A stretch of 64,000 bases of DNA from Polynucleobacter sp. MWH-HuK1 (GTDB taxonomy: Bacteria > Pseudomonadota > Gammaproteobacteria > Burkholderiales > Burkholderiaceae): assembly GCF_018881815.1 (NCBI RefSeq), contig NZ_JACVPP010000001.1:1435654-1499653 (forward strand), given 5' to 3'. A program made the translations under genes and the position numbers. The notes under the pieces are model-generated. The model saw only the letters and a program-made list of their open reading frames with translations, did no database searches and was not told the origin of the DNA. Below are positions 26,761-35,213 of this stretch, piece after piece. How positions within the stretch are numbered: the first letter of the stretch is position 1; every line of letters starts with the position of its first letter.

Positions 26761-26982
26761 ATGGAGTCGAAAGACACTTGTCCGCTAGACGGTAGTTGGA
26801 TGCGTGATTCCTGTACCACATACCATAATCAAAAAAATAACGGAACTTTATCTAAGTGCCAACATCGAGATAATTGCGCCAATGCTAGGGCGATTGTTGA
26901 ATCCGACCTTAACGAGTCAGTGTCAATTTCCAAAAAAGTATTAGTTGACCAAATACCTCATATTTTTAAAGATCAATCTTGA
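26761..26982 (+). CDS. Small Cys-containing protein, function unknown
   Basis: 73 residues, soluble and hydrophilic. Four cysteines occur in CPLDGSWMRDSC and CQHRDNC, a spacing that could bind a metal or Fe-S cluster (inference). A very strong Shine-Dalgarno GGAGGAG lies 6 bases upstream of the ATG and an FNR-type box lies in the promoter region. It therefore looks like a genuine, anaerobically induced gene. No family recognised. Confidence 0.7.
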   Translation: MESKDTCPLDGSWMRDSCTTYHNQKNNGTLSKCQHRDNCANARAIVESDLNESVSISKKVLVDQIPHIFKDQS

Positions 26983-27048
26983 TCTAATAATTTTGTCGAT
27001 GTAAAAAAGATAGAACTTAAAGTTGGATGATTGGTTATAAATTATTTA

Positions 27049-27216
27049 ATGGTCGCAATTAATCAAGCCTCAAAAATTTGCCCTAGCTGTCGAGCATTAA
27101 TACCAATTGATCGCTTGGAAATGATTACCTCTCGCAGTAGAGGCAGAATCACTAAAACGCTGCGTTGTCACAGGTGTATTGAGAAAATAGCACTAGCTAA
27201 TAAAACTAGAAAATAA
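27049..27216 (+). CDS. Small zinc-ribbon-like protein
   Basis: 55 residues from the ATG at 27049. Two CxxC knuckles, CPSC and CHRC, are separated by about 31 basic residues, so a zinc ribbon is likely. The ends are Lys/Arg-rich, compatible with nucleic acid binding. The longer start at 27031 is possible. It follows the other Cys-containing gene by 66 bases and may share its FNR-regulated promoter. Function unknown. Confidence 0.55.
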   Translation: MVAINQASKICPSCRALIPIDRLEMITSRSRGRITKTLRCHRCIEKIALANKTRK

Positions 27217-27236
27217 AAGGCTAGATCCAACTTGGG

Positions 27237-27257
27237 AGCGTTACTTAAAGTAACGCT
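27237..27257. repeat. 21-bp near-perfect palindrome, copy 2
   Basis: Arms AGCGTTACTT / AAGTAACGCT around a single A, extended by one G-C pair. Twin of 5564-5584. No T tract follows on either strand, so it is not an ordinary terminator. Confidence 0.7.
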
Positions 27258-27279
27258 CGCCAACCTCAAATAAAACCAC

Positions 27280-27314
27280 TTTGGAGCAACGAAGTGTGAA
27301 ATGGTTGCTCCAAA
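27280..27314. repeat. Hairpin with 11-bp perfect arms
   Basis: TTTGGAGCAAC (27280-27290) and GTTGCTCCAAA (27304-27314) with a 13-base loop. Next to it, TTGGTTTT-G-AAAACCAA at 27321-27337 forms another palindrome. Confidence 0.6.
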
Positions 27315-27652
27315 TATTCATTGGTTTTGAAAACCAAAGATTGAGAGAGTAATTCTTAAAAGATGAGTTATTTCACTACACAAAACGCTACACACCGATA
27401 ATCAGGTGACGTAACCTCTTGAAATCCTAATGGTTTTCTTTGGTTGTCTGCTCTCATAACCTGAGAACCTAAACTTGACCTAAAACTCATAATAAGGTCA
27501 GCTCAAAGCCGCTGCCATCACAGCCATTCAAGACCCCGATGCGGCCGATGTACTTAGGCTGGCTCCTAAAAAGCAGTTTGCGTACTACGCAGGATTGAAA
27601 ACTACCGAAAAACAAGTTAGATTTCAATACAACTATTAGATAAAAGATAAAA

Positions 27653-29656
27653 ATGAACAAATTCTCCGTCTCACTCAGTGTTTTGCTTACCTGCGCGACT
27701 GCATTTACATCAACCATCTCTCAAGCCGCAGACCTCAAGGGCAACGTACAAAGTGCTGGCAAGCCTATTGTCGGATCAACGGTAACCTTGTTTGCTGCTG
27801 GCACTGGCGCTCCCACGCTGTTGGCTCAGAGCAAAACCGACAACCAAGGCGCGTTCAAGTTAAGTTTCACGGATGCCTCGGCAGGTAGTGTCCGTTATGT
27901 CATCGCTAAAGGTGGCACGCCCACAGCCGCAGCGGATAAAAAACCGAATGATGCTCTGGCGTTACTTTCGATGCTGGGAACCTCGGTGCCAAAGAAAGTC
28001 ACAATCAACGAACTCACTACCGTGGCCTCAACATTTACTGCTGCACGTTTTATAAATGGGGAAGTGATCTCCGGAAAGCGTCTTGGACTGCAAATCGCTG
28101 CGGGTAACACTCCCAATTTGGTAGACCCCGTCACGGGTACGTGGGGCAGCGTGCTACTAGATCCGCTTAACAGCACCGAGAGCACGACACTAGTGAAGTT
28201 GAACACGCTCGCTTCACTCATTAGCGCCTTCGCCACGGTGGCAGACGATGATTGGCGCGCTCGCTTCCTGAAGGCTGCGACTCCGCCTTCTGGCGTCACA
28301 CCAAAGAACACGCTGGAAGCGATGGCTGGTATCGCGCGTGCGCCATGGGTTGCTCCTAAAGACATCTACGGATTGTTCGACCAAGCCTACCCGCAGCCCA
28401 AGGATGGTTCTCGGCGCAGCACGCCCTTTGCGCCATATCTCGCCTACGTTCCAGATGATTTCGCACTGTCGCTAAGATTTGCCGGCGGTGGTGTTTACTC
28501 TGCCGGTCGGCTCATGTTCGATGCCAAGGGCAACCTCTGGAGCGGACAGAACTGGATGGCCGGTTCACAGTCGGGAGTCAATAAGAGTATTGGCGGCGGC
28601 GTGGTCAAACTCGCCCCAAACGGAACCGCTTTGTCGCCACCAATTACTGGCTTTACCGGTATGGGCATTGACGGTGTCGGCTGGGGCACCGCCGTGACGC
28701 TTGACAAGGTCTGGGCCTCGAGCTTTAACGGGAAGATCCTCGTGCTAGATTTCGATGGCAAACCCGCGGCCAAGGAGAGTGATCTCCCTTTCAAGGAGAA
28801 GTTGCTCGGACTGATGGGTATCGGTGTTGCATCTAATGGGGATGTCTGGATTGCTGATGGCGTGGGAAACAAACTGGTCTTTTTCCCTGGTGGACGGTTA
28901 AAGGACGGAAAGATCGTCGAAGTCCCAGGGCTGAAGTCACCGTTCGACATCGTCATTGATCCCCAGAATCGCGTCTGGGTCAGCAACTCACAATCTGACA
29001 CTGTCGTGCGATTTCCCGCTGACGATCCCTCCAAGGCCGAGTCCTTTCGCGCCGGGATAGGAGTTCGCGCTCTTGCGTTGGACTCCAAAGGCAATGTCTG
29101 GGTGGCAAGCAACATGGACCTGAAAACACCTCCGCCAGTCATTCCTGACGGTGCATCGATCATGGATCAGTTTAGGATTGCCGCTGATGCTATGGTGAAG
29201 TACTTAGAGGGGCCACCAACAAGAACTACAGGTGCCATCAACATGATCCGCCCGGATGGTACTCAACCCGTGCCAATGGGCTTCACTGGCCCAGCGCTCA
29301 ATATTCCTTGGGGTTTGAACATCGACGGCAATGATGACGTTTGGATTGGAAACTTCTGGGCACGCTCGGTCGCGCTGATGGCCGGGGATGATACAAAAGG
29401 CTATCCTGCAGGCACTAAGGCTGGCGACCTGATTCACGTATTCAAAAGCGGTAACCTTCAGATGATTACCGACGTGGCCATCGATCCAGCAGGCAACGTC
29501 TGGGCAGCAAATAACTGGAACCTCGCTGAAGCGGTGACTGACCAAAAGCCAGCGAACTCTACGTCGACTTGGGGTGGAGGTTCGGGCATTACGGTTATCT
29601 ACGGTATCGCGGCACCAGTGCAAACGCCGCGCATGGGTGAGGTACGAAAACCATAA
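27653..29656 (+). CDS. Secreted beta-propeller (NHL/Vgb-like) protein
   Basis: 667 residues. A Sec signal peptide (~1-26, ending SQAA) is followed by a carboxypeptidase-regulatory-like fold (~28-90: GKPIVGSTVTLFAAG) and a region without recognised domain. From ~270 to the end repeated blade motifs appear (FDAKGNLWSG, ASNGDVWIADG, DPQNRVWVSNS, DSKGNVWVAS, DGNDDVWIGN, DPAGNVWAANN), each ~45-60 residues apart, like Vgb/NHL propellers. G+C content is visibly higher than in neighbours, which suggests transfer. Likely extracytoplasmic binding or scaffold; no catalytic site seen. Confidence 0.75.
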   Translation: MNKFSVSLSVLLTCATAFTSTISQAADLKGNVQSAGKPIVGSTVTLFAAGTGAPTLLAQSKTDNQGAFKLSFTDASAGSVRYVIAKGGTPTAAADKKPNDALALLSMLGTSVPKKVTINELTTVASTFTAARFINGEVISGKRLGLQIAAGNTPNLVDPVTGTWGSVLLDPLNSTESTTLVKLNTLASLISAFATVADDDWRARFLKAATPPSGVTPKNTLEAMAGIARAPWVAPKDIYGLFDQAYPQPKDGSRRSTPFAPYLAYVPDDFALSLRFAGGGVYSAGRLMFDAKGNLWSGQNWMAGSQSGVNKSIGGGVVKLAPNGTALSPPITGFTGMGIDGVGWGTAVTLDKVWASSFNGKILVLDFDGKPAAKESDLPFKEKLLGLMGIGVASNGDVWIADGVGNKLVFFPGGRLKDGKIVEVPGLKSPFDIVIDPQNRVWVSNSQSDTVVRFPADDPSKAESFRAGIGVRALALDSKGNVWVASNMDLKTPPPVIPDGASIMDQFRIAADAMVKYLEGPPTRTTGAINMIRPDGTQPVPMGFTGPALNIPWGLNIDGNDDVWIGNFWARSVALMAGDDTKGYPAGTKAGDLIHVFKSGNLQMITDVAIDPAGNVWAANNWNLAEAVTDQKPANSTSTWGGGSGITVIYGIAAPVQTPRMGEVRKP

Positions 29657-29791
29657 GGCTTGACCAATTGGATTGCACCTGCTCAGCCGGGTGCGGTCCC
29701 GCAGGTCATCCGAACTAAGATGAGGTCGTAGTAACTTCAGATCTCTCGATTAACAAGGGGTTGTAGTGGATTGTTTATTGGGTTGGAAAAA

Positions 29792-30019
29792 ATGCCGCAT
29801 GATGATGAGTGTCTTATAAAGCATTACGGCGAAGCTTTGGAGGCGCCTAAGTTTGGTTGGATGGTAGTTTGTGACGTCAATCCAAAAGATCGAGCAGGTG
29901 GTGATGGCCCTATGAAAACCTATATGTTCTTGTTCACCACAAATGGTAATTTTGCGTATGACTCGGCTGCCTTTGGGAATATCAATAACAATGTTCAGTT
30001 CTTAGATCTGATGAAGTAG
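29792..30019 (+). CDS. Hypothetical small protein
   Basis: 75 residues from the ATG at 29792 (an in-frame TTG at 29771 would add seven). It mixes short strands and loops (FGWMVVCDVNP, YMFLFTTNGNFAYDSAAFGN); no domain recognised. It sits between the G+C-richer propeller gene and the right tRNA-Lys fragment, so it is the last gene of the island. No clear Shine-Dalgarno for either start. Confidence 0.45.
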   Translation: MPHDDECLIKHYGEALEAPKFGWMVVCDVNPKDRAGGDGPMKTYMFLFTTNGNFAYDSAAFGNINNNVQFLDLMK

Positions 30020-30567
30020 TGATAACTTATTAAACAAAGCCACCTTCGGATGGTTTTGTTTTTCATGAAAAGCGGGTCAGCACGCAAAAGAAAAAGCCCC
30101 TAGATTTCTCTAGAGGCTTGGGTATAACTGGTGGGTCGGGCGAGATTCGAACTCGCGACCAACAGATTAAAAGATGTGGGATTGTAGATAGACAGTAGTC
30201 AAGACATTACATTAAACCTGTCTTGAAAGTTCCGCGGTATCGGCGGCCGATCTTGTGGATTAGATCGGCTTGAGGTGGAAGTCGAATTTTGTCGACAATG
30301 TCGTGTTGGAGTGTCGTGTATCCGGGCACTTGATTGTCGGGAAAACCGACAAACGTGGTTGTATTTTGCCCTTTACAAATTACCTTTTGAATTCCCGTGG
30401 CGATTCGCAAATTCCGCTAAGTCAATAGGCATTACAAGGGTTTTTGCAGATAAGACACTCTTGTTGCCAAAGATCACCTAGCTGGCTTTCAGTATTATTA
30501 AATGACTTGCGTCAGAAATTAAAATGAGCTACTAAAGGTAGCTCTTTTTAATCAAATCCCAGGTAGC
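30020..30567. other. Gene-free junction at right island end
   Basis: Holds the right tRNA-Lys fragment (30090-30173), a TTGTCGG/CCGACAA hairpin (30334-30352) and a minus-strand open frame at 30207-30410 that I do not accept as a gene. I see no tRNA 5' half and no integrase. Confidence 0.5.
30090..30173 (-). repeat. tRNA-Lys 3' fragment plus terminator, att-like direct repeat (right copy)
   Basis: Same 84-bp structure and orientation as 2506-2589 with 4 mismatches (one inside the tRNA part, AACGG versus AACAG). The tRNA part is 30173 to 30129 on the minus strand, followed by its terminator. The 5' half of the tRNA is missing here too. Confidence 0.85.
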
Positions 30568-32061
30568 TTATTTAAGGCTGATTGTTGTGTTGACGCCTGT
30601 TGATACTGTGTTGTCATCGAAAAAGCGAGCTGTGACAGTCTTTGTTTGGGTATAAAAGGCAATAACCTGTTTGCCATACGGCCCTAAGTCACCCAGTTTT
30701 GATGCCCTGGAGCCTGTAAACGAGAACATGGGGACTGGGACTGGAATAGGTACGTTAATGCCAACCTGGCCAACGTCGATATCTTCTTGGAATTTGCGGG
30801 CGGCGGCGCCCGATTGTGTAAAGATGGCGGTCCCGTTGCCATTGGGGTTTGCGTTAATCATTTCTATCGCCTGATCAAGGTTATCTGCAAACATGAGGCA
30901 TAGAACTGGACCAAAAATCTCTTGGTCATAAATTGACATGCCTGGCTTTACGTTTGAAAAAATTGTTGGACCTACAAAATTTCCATTTTCAAAACCTACA
31001 ACTTTGACGTCTCTGCCGTCAAGTAATAGGTCGGCCCCTTCATTAGTTCCTTTGTCGATAAAGCCAGTAACCCGCTTGAGTGCATCTTTTGAAACTAGTG
31101 GGCCGACGTCCACATTAGCATCAGTGCCAGAGCTAACTTTAAGCGTTTTGGACTTAGAAACCAATTCAGGAATCCAGTCTTTGGAGTTGCCAACGAGGAT
31201 GGCTACTGAAAGTGCCATGCATCTCTGTCCAGCCGCGCCAAAGGCAGCGCCAAGGAGGTTGTTTAAGGTTTGTTCCTTGTTTGCATCTGGCATAACAATT
31301 GCGTGGTTTTTGGCACCCATCATGCATTGAGCACGCTTACCGCTTGCAAGAGCTCGGTTATACACGTGTGTTCCCACGCGAGTTGATCCGACAAATGAAA
31401 TTGCCTTGATGACAGGGTGGTCACATATTGCATTAACAACCTCTTCACCTCCATGAACAACATTCAGAACTCCTGGGGGTATGCCTGCTTCATGGGCTAA
31501 TTCAACCAAGCGCATAGTAACCATTGGGTCTTGTTCTGATGGTTTTAGGACAAAAGTATTGCCTGTCACTATAGCCATCGGGAACATCCACAATGGAATC
31601 ATTGCAGGGAAGTTGAATGGGGTAATCCCAGCACAAACACCCAGAGGCTGCAGAATGCTGTAAGTGTCAACTGCGTTGGCAACATTGTTTGCAAAATCAC
31701 CTAATTGAAGATTTCCAATCGATGATGCATGTTCAACAACCTCAAGCCCCCTAAATACATCACCCTCTGCATCGGCCAATGTTTTGCCTTGTTCGGCAGT
31801 GAGAGTTTTGGCTAAATCTTTAATGTTTTCTCTAATGAGCTGCTGGTATTTCAAGAAGATTCTTGCGCGAGCACCAATCGGCGTCTTTTTCCATGTTTTA
31901 AAAGCTTCAGAAGCGGCTGAAACTGCTGCATCTACTTCATCTTTCGTTGCAAACGGCACCTTTGCTAGAACTTCTTGAGTTGCCGGATTAACAACATCTC
32001 TGAAATTTTGTGTTTTAGATTGAACAAATTTACCGTTTATGAACAGTGGAACAACTTGCAT
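30568..32061 (-). CDS. mmsA: Methylmalonate-semialdehyde dehydrogenase (CoA-acylating)
   Basis: 497 residues of the aldehyde dehydrogenase superfamily: [20 protein letters not shown] at the start, [34 protein letters not shown], and catalytic Cys in [14 protein letters not shown] (~285). The QRCMA context and NFPAMIPLW are characteristic of MmsA, which oxidises methylmalonate or malonate semialdehyde to propionyl- or acetyl-CoA in valine and myo-inositol breakdown. It stands alone on the minus strand. A final tail of ~10 residues beyond the usual end is seen. Confidence 0.93.
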   Translation of the reverse strand: MQVVPLFINGKFVQSKTQNFRDVVNPATQEVLAKVPFATKDEVDAAVSAASEAFKTWKKTPIGARARIFLKYQQLIRENIKDLAKTLTAEQGKTLADAEGDVFRGLEVVEHASSIGNLQLGDFANNVANAVDTYSILQPLGVCAGITPFNFPAMIPLWMFPMAIVTGNTFVLKPSEQDPMVTMRLVELAHEAGIPPGVLNVVHGGEEVVNAICDHPVIKAISFVGSTRVGTHVYNRALASGKRAQCMMGAKNHAIVMPDANKEQTLNNLLGAAFGAAGQRCMALSVAILVGNSKDWIPELVSKSKTLKVSSGTDANVDVGPLVSKDALKRVTGFIDKGTNEGADLLLDGRDVKVVGFENGNFVGPTIFSNVKPGMSIYDQEIFGPVLCLMFADNLDQAIEMINANPNGNGTAIFTQSGAAARKFQEDIDVGQVGINVPIPVPVPMFSFTGSRASKLGDLGPYGKQVIAFYTQTKTVTARFFDDNTVSTGVNTTISLK

Positions 32062-32327
32062 ATCGATTTCCTAGGTTTCATTGAAATGGTTGATGGGATA
32101 TAGGGTCGTAGAATAGCAACTTATAAATTAGCAATCAATGCCATTTCTTGCACAGTGGATGTGCAAAAAGAGTCCAAAGGGAACGATTTTGCGGCGTGCT
32201 TTTGAACGAGAATATGTGTAATGCACGCGATCTGTGTTTAGCAAATCATTCGTGGAATTTATTGCTCAATCAAAAGCTTGCTATGTTAGCCATTTTATGG
32301 CGCCAAATTACTAATCGAATCTATCAA

Positions 32328-32828
32328 ATGCTCCCTCACTCAAATGAACTTTCCATGACAGTATTGATGACGCCAGATAAGGCAAACTTTTCTGGAAATG
32401 TACACGGAGGAGATTTACTGAAGCTTTTAGATCAGGTTGCCTATGCATGCGCTAGTAGATTTGCTGGTAATCAGGTTGTGACTTTAAGCGTCGATCAAGT
32501 GATCTTCAATCAACCAATACATGTTGGGGAGTTGGTAACATTTTTAGCTTCTGTGAACTACACAGGCCGAACTTCTATTGAAGTCGGGGTAAAGGTTATT
32601 TCAGAAGATATTTTGACTAAAGTCGTTCGTCATGTGAATAGCTGTTTCATAACGATGGTGGCAATGGATTCAGAGAGGAGGCCGACAGAAGTTCCAAAAC
32701 TCCTACCTTTGACCGAGGATCAACAAAGGCGTTACCGAGCTGCTGAGTTAAGGCGAGAGATGAGAGGAGAATTTGAAGATCGATTTAATAGGATCCGAGA
32801 ATCTGAGTCTAAATATGATTGGAATTGA
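32328..32828 (+). CDS. Acyl-CoA thioesterase, hotdog fold
   Basis: About 166 residues from the ATG at 32328. Single hotdog domain with ANFSGNVHGGDLLKLLDQVA, where the HGG-containing motif and Asp are the YciA/BACH-type active site, then VDQVIFNQPI and a C-terminal basic helix. It hydrolyses acyl-CoA esters. The frame extends upstream to 32148, but that part lacks family character and no start has a good Shine-Dalgarno, so the start is uncertain. The DMT transporter gene begins almost immediately after it. Confidence 0.85.
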   Translation: MLPHSNELSMTVLMTPDKANFSGNVHGGDLLKLLDQVAYACASRFAGNQVVTLSVDQVIFNQPIHVGELVTFLASVNYTGRTSIEVGVKVISEDILTKVVRHVNSCFITMVAMDSERRPTEVPKLLPLTEDQQRRYRAAELRREMRGEFEDRFNRIRESESKYDWN

Positions 32829-32830
32829 TA

Positions 32831-33724
32831 GTGAATAACCTAACCAAAGGTATATGGATGGGGATGATTGGTATCGTCACATTTAGCCTTACCTTACCTG
32901 CTACCAAGCTAGCAGTACCTGTATTTGGCGCCATTCCTAGCGCATTTTACCGGTCATCTATTGCTGGAATAATTGCCATAATTTATGTTTGGCTATACAA
33001 GCCACCAGTACCGAAACTCAAAGATGTACTTCCATTATCGATTATTGGTCTATTAATAGCTTTTGTATTTCCGGTTGGTATTGCTATAGCGATGAAGGAT
33101 TTGCCATCAGCTCATGGTGGGGTTGTGCTCGGTCTTTCGCCGTTATTTACAGCATTTTTTGCCACTATTCGATTTGGTGAACGCCCTTCAGTGGCATTTT
33201 GGTTGACGGCAATTGCTGGAAGTGCATTGGTAGTGCTGTTCTCTTTGTATGAGGGCGGCGGATCTTTACAGATCAGTGATATTGCATTGATCATTGCAGC
33301 AGTTTCGGCATCCTATGGTTATGCTGAAGCGGGAAATCTTGCTCAAACTATGGGCGGCAAAGAAGTTGTGACTTGGGCTATGGTTCTATCTTTAGTGCCA
33401 GCTATTCCAGTATCAATTTATTTTGCTTATCAGGCTGGTTGGCATGATTTTGCTTTGTTGGATTTGCCGTACGTTGCTATATCAGCGCTATTATTTGTTA
33501 GCATTTTTCCAGCATATATTGGAAATGTATATTGGTATAGTGCATTAGCACTGGGCGGCATATCTCATATTGGTCAAGTTCAATTACTACAGCCATTTTT
33601 AACATTGATATTTGCAAGCTTTCTTTTGACTGAATCAATTACCATGACAAATTTGGGGTTTGCCTTAGTCGTATTGATCATTGTTGTGATTGGAAAAAAA
33701 ATGCGAGTTAGAAGAGTTTCCTGA
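32831..33724 (+). CDS. DMT-superfamily (EamA) transporter
   Basis: About 297 residues with ten membrane helices in two EamA repeats. Typical features are LPATKLAVP in helix 1, YRSSIAGI in helix 2 and VQLLQPFLTLIFASFLLTE near the end. Inner-membrane metabolite or drug exporter; substrate unknown. GTG at 32831 follows the thioesterase stop by two bases and is the likeliest start; TTG at 32819 is possible. A bidirectional terminator follows. Confidence 0.85.
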   Translation: MNNLTKGIWMGMIGIVTFSLTLPATKLAVPVFGAIPSAFYRSSIAGIIAIIYVWLYKPPVPKLKDVLPLSIIGLLIAFVFPVGIAIAMKDLPSAHGGVVLGLSPLFTAFFATIRFGERPSVAFWLTAIAGSALVVLFSLYEGGGSLQISDIALIIAAVSASYGYAEAGNLAQTMGGKEVVTWAMVLSLVPAIPVSIYFAYQAGWHDFALLDLPYVAISALLFVSIFPAYIGNVYWYSALALGGISHIGQVQLLQPFLTLIFASFLLTESITMTNLGFALVVLIIVVIGKKMRVRRVS

Positions 33725-33737
33725 GGTGAAAAGACAA

Positions 33738-33766
33738 AAAACGCCGCATTAAATGCGGCGTTTTAG
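33738..33766. terminator. Bidirectional terminator
   Basis: Arms ACGCCGCAT / ATGCGGCGT with a 3-base loop, A-run before and T4 after. It serves the DMT gene (plus) and the binding-protein gene (minus), which converge here. Confidence 0.85.
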
Positions 33767-33779
33767 TTATGGTGTAGCC

Positions 33780-34967
33780 TTACCTCTTGCTCGGCTTTTC
33801 GGCATCCTCTTTATTGAGGTATTCCACACGTCCATTTTCAACAATGCCCATGACCAAATCGCTTGGGTTGATTGCTTCGTGGTTGGTTGGTGAAAAAGGT
33901 TTGTTATAGGTCTTAACAACCCCTTCATAAGGTGTATTCAAATTCTCCAATGCGGCCAAAATCTTAGGGCCCTCATAGCTTTTAGCTTGCTTAATACCTG
34001 CAACTAACAAGTAAACGGAATCATAGCCTTGTGCTGCAGATACTGGAGAGTCAATTCGGCCATTTTTAGGCTTGAATTCCTTCAAATACGTGTCGACAAA
34101 AGCCTTACGTTTAGGTGTAGTTGGTGGATTTTGAATGAAGGTTTCAGGCATTATGGCGCCATTACCGTTCTTTCCAGCCGTATCAATAAAGCTTGCCATA
34201 GATAAGGTCCAGCTGCCAATCATTGGCTTTTTCCAGCCTATCTTAGCCATGCCATTCGCAATCATTGCTAAATCAGGGCCAACAGCGTAAGTGAGGATCA
34301 CTTCTGCGCCAGCATTTTTTGCTTTTAGTAATTGTGAGGTCATATCAACGTCGCCAATATTGAATTTTTCAACCGCCACAGGTGTCACGCCATAGATTTT
34401 CAATGCCTTCTCTAGATCCTCGCGACCAAGCTGACCGTAGTTTGTTGCGTCTGAAAGAATGGCAACTTTCTTTAAGCCACGTTTTTCAACTGCTTCTTTA
34501 GCGATCATAGGGGCTTGAATATTATCCGGCGCAGCATTCCTAAAAACATAATTTTCAGGTGCATTTGGGAACTGTTTAGTTACGAGGGATCCAGTGGCTA
34601 CGTTATTCATTACCGGAACTTTGGCTTCTTGGTAGAAGCGTTGAGAGGCTAAGGCAACGCCAGTATTGATATATCCAACTGTTGCAACTACTTTTTCGTT
34701 GTTAATCAATTCTTGTGAAATTTGCACACCGCGTTCATTTTTTGCTTCATCGTCACGTTCAATCAAAACAATTTTGTCACCGTTAATTCCACCTGCTGCA
34801 TTAATTTCTTTAACTGCCAAGCGGACTCCATCTCGCATACTTACTCCCATAGAGGCTGAACCTCCAGTAAAGGGCCCCATAAGTCCGATTTTGATATCTG
34901 CCGCATAGGCTGCAGATGAAATGAGTGCAGCGGCCGTTATTGCAAAAACATTATTTCGAATCTTAAT
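33780..34967 (-). CDS. Branched-chain amino acid-type ABC substrate-binding protein with ATT start
   Basis: Peripla_BP_6 (LivJ-like) protein: IKIGLMGPFTGGSASMGVSM, VLIERDDEAKNERGVQ, VATVGYINTGVALA, PVMNNVATGS. The first ATG (34880) lies inside the mature domain. Upstream the frame stays open to 34991 and encodes a perfect signal peptide (KIRNNVFAITAAALISSAAYA, cut before ADIK) but has no ATG, GTG or TTG. An ATT at 34967 sits 5 bases after GGAG and gives 395 residues. ATT initiation is known but rare (infC), so this needs confirmation. No permease or ATPase genes adjoin it. Confidence 0.8.
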   Translation of the reverse strand: MKIRNNVFAITAAALISSAAYAADIKIGLMGPFTGGSASMGVSMRDGVRLAVKEINAAGGINGDKIVLIERDDEAKNERGVQISQELINNEKVVATVGYINTGVALASQRFYQEAKVPVMNNVATGSLVTKQFPNAPENYVFRNAAPDNIQAPMIAKEAVEKRGLKKVAILSDATNYGQLGREDLEKALKIYGVTPVAVEKFNIGDVDMTSQLLKAKNAGAEVILTYAVGPDLAMIANGMAKIGWKKPMIGSWTLSMASFIDTAGKNGNGAIMPETFIQNPPTTPKRKAFVDTYLKEFKPKNGRIDSPVSAAQGYDSVYLLVAGIKQAKSYEGPKILAALENLNTPYEGVVKTYNKPFSPTNHEAINPSDLVMGIVENGRVEYLNKEDAEKPSKR

Positions 34968-35169
34968 GCTATCTCCATTGCTGTAAATGTGTTAAGTATC
35001 TATAGGGTTCAACTCAGCATTGAACGCTGACACAGATTACCGCCAGCCGTTTTGTATTGATAGCAAAAGGCATTAGGGTTTATAACGAATTTGCTGTTGA
35101 ATTCTTGCACATTCGCTGGGCAAATTTATTCTGTTGATTGGCATTAAATTTTGAAAGAATGCATCACAG

Positions 35170-35190
35170 CCGCAAATAATGCGGATTTTT
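35170..35190 (+). terminator. Small hairpin with T5 just before the quinone oxidoreductase remnant
   Basis: CCGCA / TGCGG arms with a 5-base loop, then ATTTTT. It ends 24 bases before the start codon at 35214. No plus-strand gene lies immediately upstream, so it may be a leader attenuator. Confidence 0.35.
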
Positions 35191-35213
35191 AAAGATTTTT
35201 CATTGGTGATAAG

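Larger units (their letters stand above)
27217..27652. other. Gene-free stretch with three consecutive palindromes and a possible gene remnant
   Basis: Contains the 21-bp palindrome (27237-27257), an 11-bp-arm hairpin (27280-27314) and a third palindrome (27321-27337). At 27496-27639 one frame stays open for 47 codons (…AITAIQDPDAADVL … RFQYNY, stop) without an upstream start. Its codon choice resembles the next gene, so it may be the tail of a lost gene brought in with it. Confidence 0.4.
2545..30173. mobile_element. Putative nitrate-respiration genomic island bounded by tRNA-Lys fragments
   Basis: The 27.6-kb segment lies between two directly repeated tRNA-Lys 3' fragments and contains every nitrate-respiration gene in the window. 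Genes are otherwise similar in base composition to the neighbourhood, except the G+C-richer beta-propeller gene near the right end. No integrase is recognisable inside. Because both copies lack the tRNA 5' half, the intact tRNA-Lys should lie to the right of this window, implying stacked insertions. The boundaries are sequence observations; mobility is inference. Confidence 0.5.

Noticed and set aside
27895-29623. Long minus-strand frames (up to 222 codons) opposite the beta-propeller gene
   Set aside because: Typical of G+C-richer coding DNA; the plus-strand frame has a signal peptide and repeated blades.
2354-30352. TTGTCGG/CCGACAA hairpin near both tRNA-Lys fragments as a second island-end repeat
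   Set aside because: Loops and flanks differ, and a 7-bp hairpin can recur by chance; kept only as a note.
30207-30410. Minus-strand frame of 67 codons next to the right tRNA-Lys fragment, containing VPGYTTLQ, which recalls a Tn3-family transposase segment
   Set aside because: The rest does not resemble a transposase, there is no ribosome site, and no terminal inverted repeats are seen.
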